Shown: piece by piece, positions 47,101 to 58,683 of the stretch | Layout: each line of letters starts with the position of its first letter | Numbering within the stretch: the stretch's first letter is position 1 | Assembly (NCBI GenBank): GCA_019633425.1 | Contig: WSUB01000106.1 | Coordinates: 1-64,000, forward strand | Source: Tulasnella sp. 424 | Taxonomy: Eukaryota; Basidiomycota; Agaricomycetes; Cantharellales; Tulasnellaceae | Direction: 5' to 3' | DNA: 64,000 nt | The notes under the pieces: model-generated | What the model saw: the letters and a program-made list of their open reading frames with translations, nothing else | Databases searched by the model: none | What the model was told of the DNA's origin: nothing | Translations under genes and position numbers: made by a program

Positions 47101-50100
47101 GCATCGATAAGAGACAGGACGGCAGACAAGGACCTGCATCCTGGGTGGGGCGGTATAGTGGGCTCAGCGGCGCTGGGAAGATCATCTGTGCTGTTTTCTT
47201 CAGGCGTTTCGGTTGCAGATGTCCGACTTTCTTGCTGCGTTTTCATCGATTGACCGTGGACGGGAGACGCCAACGCCGTAAAGAGCGATCTCAATGGAGC
47301 CATGGATTGCTCGTTCGCCGGATTAGGCCTTATCGGGGTAGGGCTAGCTAAGGAGCTCGACCGGATGGGTGAAGTCGCTGCAGATTGGGCTCCTGAGGAA
47401 GGAACTGTAGGCCGAACTGACTCGGAGCGATCTTGAGGTCTCCTCCCTGGACGGTCGAAAGGACAGACCGCATCTCGCGCAACCCGACAGACAAGGCGTC
47501 GAAGCCTCAATTCCAGCTGTCCATTTTCAATACCTCCCGTGTTCAAATCAAGCCCATGGACCGAGCTTTTATCGGTCTGCCTGCTTTGTCGGGGGTCCTC
47601 GTCTGCTGCACCGGCCACGATTCCGTCCGCAATGACCGTCCAGACTCCGTCGATGATTTCGATCCCTTCATCCTCGGCGTAACTCCTTTCCCAGACAGAC
47701 AGACACATGGAGAGCAGTGCTACGCGGTGCGGTCGGTGATCTCGAACTTCTTGATAAACTGCCGTGACCACCTCGCCAAGGGCTTTGCGAGCCTGGGTTC
47801 GCCGAACAGGAGAATGGCTGGTGTCTGTTGTTGGCTGAGGAGTGTTTCCAAGCCCGACGGCGTCGAATAGGGTTTGAAGAGTTTGAAGCCAGTTCGGTGC
47901 GCTTGGAGTCAACGAGCCCTAAAAAGTATCAGTGCGTTAGTCGGCCGTCTGAGAGTGGAAACGAACGCGACTCACCTCCAAAAGGTAGCACCGAAGTAAC
48001 CGAGCAAGACTTTCGTCTTGAACATGAGGAGCAACGGATAGAAGAGATGTCGGAAGCGATGGAACGATGGAAGGAGGGAGGAAACGCTGCGAAGACGATC
48101 CGCCCGTGCTTAGACCAAGGAACTGGGGCTGGCAAGGGGGTAGTCGGGATAGGACGTAGCAGAGGGTTCGTAACAATGGAGTCGGGCTCTCGGCGAATGG
48201 ATGCTCTAGTTCGATCATATAAGGCACCTGTAACCTGTAGGAATATCTGTGAAGCGGGCGCTGCCATGGACCATTCTGCAGCTGGGACGACGCACCGGTA
48301 TTTCTCGACGCATTTTACTGCTTCGTGCATAACTTCTCCAATCAAACGTCCTTCTACCACGCCCAGATTGGCTAGACTGTGCCTATCATCGGTTTTCACG
48401 GATTCTTCAATCAAGTCGTTCACGATTCCTAGACATTCGCGAACGACGCGTTCTCTCTCCCAGTCGCCCTCTCTTGCTTGCTTCCCATCATCCCCCGCTC
48501 CGTATCTCCCGTCAAGCAACCCCACCCAAATCCGTGTGGCCTCTGGGAGCACAGTCGATACCCGCTCTACTTCCCACGCACCCCCTTCACCCTCTTTACC
48601 CCATGCCCTCTGCAGCATTTCGTTCACGTCTGGGGTACTACTTCCGCTATCATCCTCGCCCTGGCTGCCGTCTCCCGCAATCCCTGGGACGTGCTGTAAA
48701 GAAGAATGGCTGAGGAATGTTGGAACTCCAGTAGGAGCGTAGGAGGACGACTGATTTGAGAGCCAATGCCTCGCCAGACGACCCTCTGCGGCTCTACGCA
48801 AGGCAAGTCGCATCGTTCGAGCCGCTCCCTCGGCGTGACGAGCACGAAGGTATGCCGAGAAGCCGGCGTCTTCGAGGGACGGCATAAGAGGAACGACTGT
48901 CGTCGGGCTCGGTGAGACGGGATGATTAAGAAGTAACTTCTTCAGAGTCCTAGCTGTCGAGACGGAATAGGCGGAGCTGCTCAAAAGCGAGCGCATAACC
49001 TCCCAAATTGCAGCCTCGACACGTACGTTCAATGACTTTACGTCCTGGACGTCACCGAGCTGGGTGTAAGGGGGGAGAGCGCCCAACGCCGCTGGTCCTC
49101 TGAATGCTGGAGTTGGCTTCTTGACGTCGAGTCGAGGAAGAACCTCGATCCCTCTAGACAAGAGGAGCATCATGGTTGCGACGATCTTATGGAGCGAGGT
49201 GTGAGGGATGACAGACGTAGCGAGTAGCTGAGTGGTGAAACCGGCATAGAGGAGGGCAGGCAGGATATGCTTTGTCGATTGGGGAGAATTGGGCGAAGCG
49301 GAAAAGGCGGACATTTCAGAGGTCTTGAGAAGGTGGGACGAAGCCGATGAAGGATTCCGACGGTGTAATGGCGGTCGGGGTATTTCAGCTGGTGGCTGGT
49401 CCCTTCCGGATTTTAGATTGGTATGGGATCTAGACAGTGGAAGGGAGGTCGTCGAGCTTGTTTGGCCAGGAATGGCAAGTGAGGGTGCAGCCGGAGACGC
49501 GACTATTGGCCCACTGAACCGGTTGCTATCCCAATTTCCTCCTTGCACGTCGCAGCTCACAAGGGTATCCATCACAATGCCGTCAAAGGTGTCGACCAGC
49601 ATAGAAATGTCAAAGGGGGACATTGCCTGGGCGTTATGACGAAGGACTTCCGTCAACAGGGTCAGACACCAGTTTAGGCACCCGTCCGCCTCGGATTCCA
49701 CTGGACGATACTCGTCGGCCGTTGAAGATGGCGTCGAGGTTTGCAGTCGACAAGACGACGCCCGACGTGCCATTCCCGATAGCCACGGAACTAGTCCCTG
49801 CAAGCCGTCAACCTCCTTCCCATTGTCGGTGAGGCTGGTCAATACGCTGCTCCGACTCTGCCATTCCTCCGCGGAACCCGCCAACGCTGCCCCAGCTCCC
49901 TTGATGATCATCCAAAACGCAGATCGGTCTATGGAGTTGATGACGTTCCCCGTGACGGTGATGTATTGGGATAGCAATTCGAAGCCGGCGCAACGCAAAT
50001 CGGTGGGTGACGATGCGGCGCATACGCGAAGCAAGGCTTGGGTCACGACGTCGGCTCGTGGGACAGGAGAGATTATTGGAATTTGGGCTGTGGCGACACG

Positions 50101-50418
50101 GGTGTAGGCGAGGAGAGTAGGGGCTTCATGTTCGGAATGGGCGAGTAGGTGCAGGATATCTGGAAGCGAAAGTTTTTCGTCGAGGACTGGAGTCGATGCG
50201 GGGTCAGAGGGCGTGGGCGCGTCGGATGGCGGAGCAGGAGGGATGGCGGGGGCGACTGTAGCGGCAGACTTGACATTGCTGCTAGATCCTTGGTGGCGTC
50301 CACCTAGTAGCTTATTGAAGCTGAAGTTGGAGAAGCGAGGTGGTGGACGTTCTCCTCGCTCCCGGTCAGAGGTGCTTGGTGACATTACCCGGTGTATGAG
50401 GGAGAGGAGTCTACGCAT
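44143..50418 (-). CDS. TSC2: Tuberin (TSC2), Rheb GTPase-activating protein
   Basis: Negative regulator of the TOR pathway through Rheb. Four exons are read: 50418-48296, 48246-47976, 47919-45201 and 45144-44143, with introns of 49, 56 and 56 nt. The joins give EKYR-YSYRLQVPYMIELEHPF, CYLLE-GSLTPSAPN and ENGLE-VTSESEL in open frame, about 2,030 residues, near the family's usual size. The N-terminal two thirds are helical repeats (LRCAGFELLSQYI, HVLEFLIILGNIPALYANF-type segments). The C-terminal Rap/Ran-GAP domain has FLHGLGRLIHLKNQKDVYTG, WWNDIIQVLYHVTTLMP and KKHVGNDYVRIVWNDSG, where the Asn of GND or WND is in the position of the catalytic 'Asn thumb'. The start ATG at 50418 was chosen as the first in the open frame; MSPSTSD, 11 codons on, is an alternative. 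TSC1 is not present here. Confidence 0.93.
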
Positions 50419-50853
50419 TGGAGAGAAAAAGCCAAGGGAGAGTCAGCCCCATGCAAATTAATAGGGAAGGTGGTAGTGAGAAGAGATGGCAGTACCAATG
50501 CGGATGCCTTGCTCGGTGGGGAGCGTAGAACTGTTCCCTCACCTGAGGGGTGACAAGTGAAAGACCCGAGTCTACACGCCTCGTTCAGCAGCAGCAAGGC
50601 TGGCTAGGCTTGCCTTCTTCGGCCTTAGCGTGCAACGTTCGAAGCTAACTCCGTTTTAGAGTGAATGAGTGATGCGGTCCTCGCCGTTGGATCGCTGCTC
50701 GCTGCTTCCCGATGTGCAAGGTTGGGTCGTTGGAAACGAAAAGCGATCTTGTAATTCTGACCGGGGTCACTCAGCGCGATACCACCACCCACGGCTCCTC
50801 AATCCGTCCCGCCACTAGAAGTACTTCTTCCTCTACTCGCGTGATCACACACC
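50419..50853. promoter_or_regulatory. Upstream region of TSC2
   Basis: Sequence upstream of the TSC2 start, meeting the 3' flank of the hydrolase array. No recognisable motif. Confidence 0.35.
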
Positions 50854-51096
50854 ATGAGAGTTCTCAAACTCCCCCAGCCCCCTAGCTGCAGCCACTGCAC
50901 TCTCTTATCTCCTCAGCCAGTCACGACGAGAGTTTCGCGTTGTCGGCCGTCGAGCACTCTGAGTCCACCACCACCGAAAGGGTCTTCGTCCCTGATGATC
51001 GACCATGCCGAGTCCTCGGGCCTCATTGCGCAGGTCCACATTCAGCACACGTTCGGACAATTTCCATAATGTCATTGTCTGTCTACTGGGGAGGTG
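50854..51096. repeat. 3'-flank duplication block, copy at hydrolase unit A
   Basis: Starts GAGAGTTCTCAAACTCCCCC and contains TCCTCAGCCAGTCA, AAGGGTCTTCGTCCCTGATG and GCACACGTTCGGACA. Similar blocks follow the stop codons of unit B (53.54-53.77 kb) and unit D (58.41-58.68 kb), so the copied unit included about 240 nt beyond the gene. Confidence 0.65.
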
Positions 51097-52817
51097 CTAT
51101 GCTTTTTTGGGTACATCGTCTGGAAGTGCCCACTCGTCTTCGAATTCAGTCCTGCCCACATCCCATTGTGCAGCGCTTATATACGGTTGTCCCGAGGGGC
51201 CTTTGAAGTGCTTCAGACGTGTCTTCACAGAAGAATGGACCTTTGTAGGGTACCCCTTGGTAGGTTGCCGAATTTTGCGAGACCTGAAGACGTTAGGACT
51301 GGCGCCAAAAGGTCAGGTCGGGAGACGGCACCCCTGGGTTGGGAACAAAACAGACTTACAAGAGGATTGTAATATAAAAGTTGAGGAACTGGATCGTTTC
51401 TAAAAGAGGCCAAAACTCGAGGAACCACCAAAATAGCGAGTCAGTGAATGCACTATGGAACTCGGCGAGTGCGTCATGTCTTTCTTGTTCCACATATTCG
51501 GCCAGTTCTTTATCGCCCTCGGGTTTCCTAACTTTGAAATCCCCCAAGAACTTTTCGTCCCAGAGAATGCTGCTCCACTCGGTGGCTTCGCGAACGATCC
51601 AGCGAAGTGGGATGCGAGAGAGTTGTGCCTTGACTCTGTAGGCCTCCCATCCACCACCCACGTCTAGTATGCGCGAGGTTAAGCCCGAGAACGCGCAAAT
51701 GTTCCATGAATGGAACGCACCTCCATGTCCGCCGGCAAACCAAACTTCTTCGACGGTTCGCTGATCTGCGTCAATGCCCTGTTGATCCTTCTTGGCATGG
51801 GTGACGATTGTCGACCCCTTGTGGGAAGTCTCCCAATAAGCGGCCTTGAACTTGGCTCGTCGCTCGTCCAGCGATAAAGCATGGCGAACATGTTTGACGA
51901 TGGGATTCTTATCAGTGTTAGGGAGGTGACGAGGGAAAAAGCCAACACTCTCGACGGTGTCCCTAATGATGGAACGATGCTTCAGTCACGGTCAAGAAAT
52001 AATGAGAAAAGGGAAATCCTTATTTACCATAAACCAACGAACTCGACCGTAACTTTGCGGGAAAAGGTGCTCCTAAAGTTCTTGCTCAAGTAGCCTCGGG
52101 AATCGTCAGGGTTCTCCTTGAAGATCTTGTCCTCCTTCCCTGACTCCTTAAAGATCTTGTAAGCGAATGGGATTTGTTCGGAGTTGCAAGTGGGTAGAAG
52201 GCCGACACGGTAAAGCATTGCTGCGAGCGCCCTGAACGACCGCGATCATCAGTCCCGACCTCCCGGACAAGCATGCATTGCACCCTTACCTAGCCGTATA
52301 AGCACCTCGACTGAAGCCGAACAGGCAGATTTTATCTCCGGCCCGGTACGTTTCCATCAAGAACTTGTAGCCACCCAACTAAAAGCCCAACCCCAAGTCA
52401 ATTCTTGCGAGCTAGAGGGCAAGCTGAAGAAAGGAGGGCTTACAACATGGTCTTCTAGATACCATGCAAAAGCTTCATCAAGAGCCCGCGCGACTTGGGC
52501 ACCAATCGCGGACATGAAACCAGTGGGAGCGTAGGTACCGATGCCGGTCTGATAGTACACGAGCTGATGTTCGGGATTGTCGCGCTTGAGCATCTGGAAG
52601 AGCAGTACGACATTGCTGTTCTGCCACGATCAACAGTAAATGCGTCAGCCTGGGCTAATTCGTCACCAAGGTATGATAGGCTGAAAAAACAGACCTTGTC
52701 ATGCTCGAATCTATTGCCGGTACCGTCGAAGCATAGAACGAGCGTACGGGGACACTTGGAATGTTCTTCACTGGGAGACGGAACCAACGTCGTGTGAGGG
52801 GAAACTGGAGAAGACAT
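51097..52817 (-). CDS. DUF2235 (Tle1-like) serine hydrolase, unit A
   Basis: Seven-exon gene of about 445 residues. Exon 1 (52695-52817) is [29 protein letters not shown]. Exon 2 (52444-52620) is [26 protein letters not shown]. Exon 3 carries the GxSxG nucleophile elbow in [15 protein letters not shown]. Exon 4 starts [13 protein letters not shown] and ends VTVEFVGLW. Exon 5 is [25 protein letters not shown]. Exon 6 starts [20 protein letters not shown], so the His-x-Asp-Val-Gly-Gly motif is formed across the splice, and ends in a hydrophobic [20 protein letters not shown] segment. Exon 7 reads [20 protein letters not shown] to [16 protein letters not shown]2235 proteins share the alpha/beta-hydrolase core of bacterial Tle1 phospholipases; fungal substrates are unknown. 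No signal peptide. Confidence 0.88.
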
Positions 52818-52940
52818 GGTTGTAATGAGAGGTAAGAAGTTGGATGTCGAATTAGAGGGAGAGGGTTTTTTTTTTTTTTTTTTCAGGACAAGGCTCTTGT
52901 GCCGTTTTATTGGTCGTCCCACCGCCTCCCGCCTAGTGTT
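52818..52940 (-). promoter_or_regulatory. Proximal 5' region of unit A with long A/T homopolymer
   Basis: Conserved with units B and C (AGGCTCTTGTG, TTTTATTGGTC), but interrupted by an unbroken run of T on the plus strand around 52866-52883, about 50 nt before the ATG. Units B and C have only short T runs at this place. Confidence 0.5.
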
Positions 52941-53390
52941 GCCGCTGGTCTTTCTCGGTTCGGTTCGGTTCGGTTCGGTCTCGAAACCGGTCTCACTATT
53001 CAAGAATGTCGGTTTGGGGCTCCGATTTATAAACCGAGCACAGAACCGAACCCCCCCAAATCGGTTCTTAAATCGGTTCGGAGGTCTGCATTGGAGCGAT
53101 CCCTGAAATGCCGAAGTTTCCCCGTTGTTTTTGTTTAGATAACTACTCACGGAAATTGTCCTCTAAGCGGCGATCTCGTCGCATGGAGTCCGATTTTCCG
53201 TAACTAGAAATGGACAGAACGTGAAGTTTTGACAGGCGAGTAGTCAGAAGTTGGCTCACCAAAGAACCATTTCGGAACCGGTTTGGGCTCGGGCTCGGAA
53301 CCAGTTCGACTTCAAAGGAATTAAAGTCGGTTTGCGGGGGTTCTAGTTGCAAACCGAACAGAGGCTTTTGCAAATTGACATTTAGCGCTC
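52941..53390. mobile_element. CGGTTC-rich insertion upstream of unit A
   Basis: Units B and C match unit A up to about TTTTATTGGTC and again near 53390-53500, but the ~440 nt between are unrelated. The insert has five tandem TTCGG units at 52956-52980, then many variants such as GAAACCGG, AACCGAAC and GGAACCGG in two similar halves (52.96-53.09 and 53.26-53.36 kb). There is no coding frame. Probably a non-autonomous dispersed element; ends and target-site duplication are not resolved. Confidence 0.45.
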
Positions 53391-53769
53391 ATTTTGCTCC
53401 AAATATATTGACCGATCAAATAAACTCAGGACAGTTGGACGTTGATTCATGCTGATGTAGGCCATGAGTGTAGCAAGGTTGTCACCTTGTTCGCTAATCT
53501 TACGTCCACCGATCAATGAATTATAGTGGGATCTATCATGAGAGCTCTTATCCTCCGAGCTCACAGCAGCCACTACGACTCTGATCTCCTCGTCTAGTAA
53601 GGGCGAGCTTTTGGTGGCGTCAGAAGTCGAACCTGACCTGAGTACCACCACCGAAAGGATCTAGATCTTAGGCCTAATAGTGCACGTCCACATTCGGCAC
53701 ACGTTCAGACAATTTCATACCATAGGCATAATGGCATTGTTCCTAGAAGAAGGCTGCTACTGGGAGGTG
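53391..53769. repeat. Remnant 5' block of unit A plus 3' block of unit B
   Basis: 53440-53520 (GCAAGGTTGTCACCTTGTTCG) matches the upstream blocks of units B and C. From about 53538 the 3'-flank block begins (GAGAGCTCTTATCCTCC), ending with the B stop at 53770. Confidence 0.6.
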
Positions 53770-55491
53770 CTATATTTGGCTACATCCCGCTACATCGTTT
53801 GGAAGTGCCCACTCATCCACAAAGTCGGTCATGCTCGGATCCCACCGTGCAGCGTTCCAATACTGCTGTCCCAAAGGGTCTTTGAAGTGCCTCAGACGTG
53901 TCTTAACAGACGAATGGACCTTCGTACGGTACTGCTCGGTAGGTTCCTGGATTTTCCGAGCCCTGAAGAGGTTAGGACTAGAGACAAAAGTCAGGCGGTC
54001 ACCCCGTGGTTGGGAGCAAAGTGACGTACAAGAGGACCGTGAATTTAAAACCGAGGAAGTGGATCGTTGTCAAAAGAGGCAAAAACTCGAGGAGCCACCA
54101 AAACAGCGAGCGAGTAAATGCACTGTGGAGCGGGGCGAGCGCGTCCGCTCTTTCTTGTTCCACATATTCGTCCAGTTCTTGGTCATTCTTGGGCTCCTCG
54201 ACTTTGAATCGCCTCAACAAAGTTTTGTCCCAGACAATGCTGCTGTTTTTAGTGGCTTCACGAACAATCCAGCGAAGTGGGATGCGAGAGAGTTGTGCCG
54301 GGACCCTGTAGCCTTCCCACCCACCACCCACGTCTGGTAGGCATGACGTTGAGCGCCAGCACGCGAAAAGATTCCATGAATGGAACGCACCTCCATGTCC
54401 CCCAGCAAACCAGACCTCTTCGACGGTTCGGTCCTCCTTTTTGATGCCCCTTTGATCCTTCTCTGTGGTGACGATCGTCGACTTGTTGTCCTTCGGTGGC
54501 TTCCAATAGGCGGCCTTGAACTTGGCACGGCGCTCGTCTAGAGATATAGCATGGCGAACATGCTTGACGGTGGGATTTTTGTCGGTGTTCGGGAGGTGAC
54601 GAGGGATAAGGCCTACACTCGCGACGGTATCCCTGATGATGAATCATGCTTCAGTCACAGTCAAGAGACAACAGGAAGGAGGAGATCCTTCACCAGATAC
54701 CAACGAACTCGACCGTGACCTCGCGGGAGAACGTGCTCCTGAAGTTCTTGCTCAAGTAGCCTCGGGAATCGCCAGGGTTCAGCTTCATGATCTTGTTCTC
54801 CTTCTTGGACTCCTTGAAGATCTTGTATGCGAATGGTATTTGCTCGGAGTTGCGAAGGGGTAGGAGACCGACACGATAGAGCATTGCTGCTAGCGCCCTG
54901 TACGACAGCCATCAGCGCGGAGCTCGTTGACAAAGTGCATCTCACCCATACCTAGCCGTATAGGCACCTCGACTGAAGCCAAAGAGACATATCTTATCTC
55001 CTTCTCGGTACGTGTCCATCAGGAACTTATAGCCGCCCAACTAAAAGCCCACTTCAACTCAGTCACTGCCATTAACCTAACCTTTACCCTTGGGCAGCTC
55101 AAGAAAGGCGGACTTACAACATGATCCTCTAAATACCACGCAAAGGCCTCGTCGAGAACCTGGGCGACTCGAGCACCGATCATAGAGATGAGCCCGGTAG
55201 GAGCGTAGGTACCGATGCCAGTCTGATAGTACATGAGCTGACGTTTGGGATCATCCCGCTTGAGCATCTGGAAGAGCAGTACGACGTTGCTGTTCTGCCA
55301 CGACCAGCAACAGACACGTCACCCATGGATTCGCCACCGAAGTGTGCTGAACTGAAACATTGACAGACCTTGTCATGCTCGAACTCATTGCCAGTGCCAT
55401 CAAAGCAAAGAACAAGTGTACGGGGGCCCTTGTATGGCTCTTCACTGAGAAATGATAAGGACCTCGTTCGGCGGCGGACTGGGGAATACAT
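53770..55491 (-). CDS. DUF2235 (Tle1-like) serine hydrolase, unit B
   Basis: Same seven-exon layout as its neighbours. Exon 1 (55369-55491): [20 protein letters not shown], then [16 protein letters not shown]. The nucleophile motif [10 protein letters not shown] is in exon 3 (about 54.95-55.04 kb) and [21 protein letters not shown] across exons 5 and 6. Exon 5 reads [21 protein letters not shown] hydrophobic [20 protein letters not shown] closes exon 6. Exon 7 reads [20 protein letters not shown] to [15 protein letters not shown]; the last five residues differ from the other copies. No stop or frameshift was found in the coding exons, so it looks functional. Confidence 0.87.
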
Positions 55492-56160
55492 GGTAGTAAT
55501 GAGGGGCAGGGGTTTTCAATGCCAAACTAGAGAAAGGGGGGTTTCTTTTGAGGACGAGGCTCTTGTGGTCCTCTTCACGTTTTATAGGCTAGTCTTCCGA
55601 CTGCGTTCCGCCTCAAATCGCGCCCGTTTAAAATGCGGTGTGGAGTATTTAGAGAACTTCTATGCCAATTAATGCCACCGCTGATGCAGGGCCAATGCAG
55701 CGAGGTTGTCACCTTGCTCGCCAACCTTACCCCCAAACGGTAAATTGCTTGGACAATCGACTCGGTAAGCCACCCTTGCCTTTTGCAGGCTCTCATTCAC
55801 AATCACTCTTTCTGCCCGCGACCACTACCACTACTTTCTCTCCAAGGCCACCTCCACGCGGTGATTGGCAGCTCAGTCGACTGGCAAGTCAAAATCGGGA
55901 CGTCAGGCGGCATGCCCATGGACAGGCAAGCCTCACGACATGGTAGGCGGATTTCTATCACCAGGCAGGCAACCCTTCGTCAATAAGCCCGCAATACCAG
56001 CGTATACTCTTATTTTGTATATCAAGAGCTATTCTATGCATTTATATACTTAACACAGGCATTGGCGATGCGGGTATCGCTGAAGTCAAAAGGCGAAGGA
56101 CGTGCACGAAAGAAATATTTATTTTGAGCTGCAGGACCCACAGCTATATCGCTCTATTCC
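55492..56160. repeat. 5'-flank duplication block upstream of unit B
   Basis: Matches 57254-58090 upstream of unit C over most of its length with small gaps: CAGCGAGGTTGTCACCTTG, CAGCTCAGTCGACTGGCA, AATAAGCCCGCAATA, GCTGAAGTCAAAA, ACAGCTATATC. The two blocks show that units B and C arose from one duplicated segment that included about 650 nt or more of upstream DNA. Confidence 0.7.
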
Positions 56161-56368
56161 CAGAACCCAGTATGGTGGGGTGATGGGTCTTGTCAGCAGT
56201 AACCATTCTTGCATTTAGGCGCCCATGGGCTCTGCATGATCCGCCGCCGCCATCTGTACTACGTATCGCCCTTTTAACTTTTCTTCCTTTCCTTGTTTGT
56301 CAGCTTTTTGTTTGGCTCCATTGCTTCTCGCTCACGCCTTATAGTATCGTGCTTCTTTCCGCTTAAGG
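56161..56368. other. Unique sequence at the break of unit C
   Basis: Sequence between the 5' block of unit B and the truncated end of unit C. It shows no resemblance to hydrolase exons 5-7 or to the flank blocks. It marks a deletion or recombination junction. Confidence 0.5.
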
Positions 56369-57253
56369 CCAACACTCGCGACGGTATCCCTGATGATGAA
56401 CGATGCTTCAGTCACGGTCAAGAGACAACAGGAAAGGGAAATCCTTCACCAGATCCCAACGAACTCGACCGTGACCTCCCGGGAGAAGGTGCTCCTGAAG
56501 TTCTTGCTCAAGTAGCCTCGGGAATCGTCAGGGTTCTGCTTCAAGATCTTGTTTTCCTTCTTGGACTCCTTAAAGATCTTGTATGCGAATGGGATTTGCT
56601 CAAAGTTGCGAATGGGTAGGAGGCCAACACGATAGAGCATTGCTGCTAGCGCCCTGGACGACAACTATCATGATCAGCGCTAAGGTCATTGACAAAATGC
56701 ACCTCACCCATACCTAGCCGTATATGCACCTCGACTGAAGCCAAACAGACATATCTTATCCCCTGCTTGGTACGTGTTCATCAGGAACTTGTAGCCACCT
56801 AACTAAAAGCCCGCCCCAAGTCAGGTATTGCGAGCTCGAGCGTATATAGCTGAAGAAAGGACTCCTTTCTCGGAGGGCTTACAATGTGGTCTTCTAGATA
56901 CCATGCGAAAGCCTCATCAAGAACCTCCGCGACTCGGGCACCGATCATGGAGAGGAGCCCGGTAGGAGCGTAGGTGCCGATGCCGGTCTGGTAGTACACG
57001 AGCTGGTGTTCGGGATCGTCGCGCTTGAGCATCTGGAAGAGCAATACAACATTGCTGTTCTGCCACAATCAACGATAGATGCGTCACCCCGGTTAACTCG
57101 TCACCGAGGTGTGGTAGGCCGAGAACAGACCTTGTCATGTTCAAATTCATTGCCGGTGCCGTCGAAGCATAGAACGAGCGTACGGGGGCACTTGGGACGT
57201 TCTTCACTGGGAAGTGGTATGGACATCGTTCGAGGGGAAACTGGAGACGACAT
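56369..57253 (-). pseudogene. DUF2235 hydrolase unit C, truncated after exon 4
   Basis: Exons 1-4 are intact: [68 protein letters not shown] and [20 protein letters not shown] to VTVEFVGIW. Exon 5 starts normally (DTVASVGL) and then similarity ends abruptly near 56369. The H-x-D-V-G-G region and the whole C-terminal half are missing. A product would keep the nucleophile Ser but lack the conserved His/Asp motif, so it is most likely inactive. The recent look of the exons (no stops or frameshifts) suggests recent loss. Confidence 0.8.
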
Positions 57254-58090
57254 GGTTGTAATTAGAGGGAAAAGTTTTCGATATCGAACTAGAATGAGAG
57301 GGTGTCTTTTGAGAAAAAGGCTCTTGTGGCTCTTCGCGTTTTATTGGTCTTCCGACCGCTTCCGACCTCAGATCGCTGCCCATTCGAAATGCAGTGTGCA
57401 GCATTTTTCAAGACCTTCTATGCCAATAAATGCCTTTTTAGAGATGAGCTTCGATATAACCCCTTCCCGGATGTGGCTGAGGCTTGCAGACGGGGCAACA
57501 GGGCTTGGGGAGCATTGATCGTGAAATCCAGGCCGCATTATGCGACGGATGTATTCGCTGATCGAGTAAATGGATGAGATCTAGGCGTTAATTAACGCTG
57601 ATATAGGGTCAATGCAGCGAGGTTGTCACCTTGTTCGCCAACCTTACCTCCACGCGGTAAATGGTGGCTTGGTGGATCAACCTGTAATCGCCAAGTCACC
57701 CTTGTCCTTTGCAGGCTCTCGTTCACAACCTCTAATTTCTCCCCACTACCACTACCGCTGCTTGCTAGCCAAGGTCGCCTCCATACGGGCATTGGCAGCT
57801 CAGTCGACTGGCAGGTCAGAATCGGGACGTCAGGTGGCATGCCACTGGCTTGGCAACACGGCATGCATGGTAGGCAGACTTCTACCACCAGGCAGGTAAC
57901 CCCTCGTCAATAAGCCCGCAATAACCACGCATGCTCTCATTTAGTATATTAAGAGCTGTTTTGTGCACTTAGTCACCTAATTCAGGCATTAGCGGTGTCG
58001 GTTTCGCTGAAGTCAAAAAGCGAAGGACGCGCACCAAAGAAAGATTTATTTAGAGCTGCAGCCTCCACAGCTATATCATTGTATAGTAGT
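57254..58090. repeat. 5'-flank duplication block upstream of unit C
   Basis: Partner of 55492-56160. Contains the same ordered words, including TGCAGCGAGGTTGTCACCTTG, CTCAGTCGACTGGCAGGTCA and AATAAGCCCGCAATA, and ends with ACAGCTATATC. It also keeps about 140 nt (57440-57580) that are absent from the B block. Confidence 0.65.
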
Positions 58091-58683
58091 CTTTATACCC
58101 CCTTTCAATGTTTTTATTAAAGAGTGGTAGCAGCCTGGAAGCGACGTGACGAGCAACGTGCCGTACAGCCATGCCTAGCTAAAGTGGCGCGGAGAGAAAC
58201 TGGAAACAAACACGCCGTCGGCTTTGCGTTACAAAGGCACTTGTTCTCAACCAAGTCCAAGGTCTAGCTCGAAAGCACTGGGGGCACAACATCGAATAGA
58301 ACTCTGTCGTCTAATTACACCCTCTACAGTAAGGGCCGACTTGTCAACAAGCTGGGGAGCATCCGTGAGCGCTTGCCACAAATAACCCCCCCGCGAAGTA
58401 CTTGAGGCGCGTCTTGAGAGTTCTTATCCCCCAGCTCATCGCAGCCATTACAGCTCTTATTTCCTCAGCCAGTCAGGACGACCTTTCTGGGGTATCGACT
58501 CAGCCGTCGAGCCTGGTCTCAGTCCACCATCCAAAAGGTCTTCGTCCCTGATGTTCTACCATGCCCAGTCTTTTGGCCTCATTGCGCAGGTCTACCTTTG
58601 GCACACGTTGGACACTTTCAGATCACGAGCAGAATGCGATTGTTACAAGAAAGAGACTACAAGGAAGTGCTATCCTATTTACG
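58091..58683. other. Spacer and 3' block of unit D
   Basis: 58091-58413 is unique sequence with no gene. From 58414 the 3'-flank block (GAGAGTTCTTATCCCCC, TCCTCAGCCAGTCA, AAAGGTCTTCGTCCCTGATG) precedes the stop of unit D at 58684. Confidence 0.55.
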
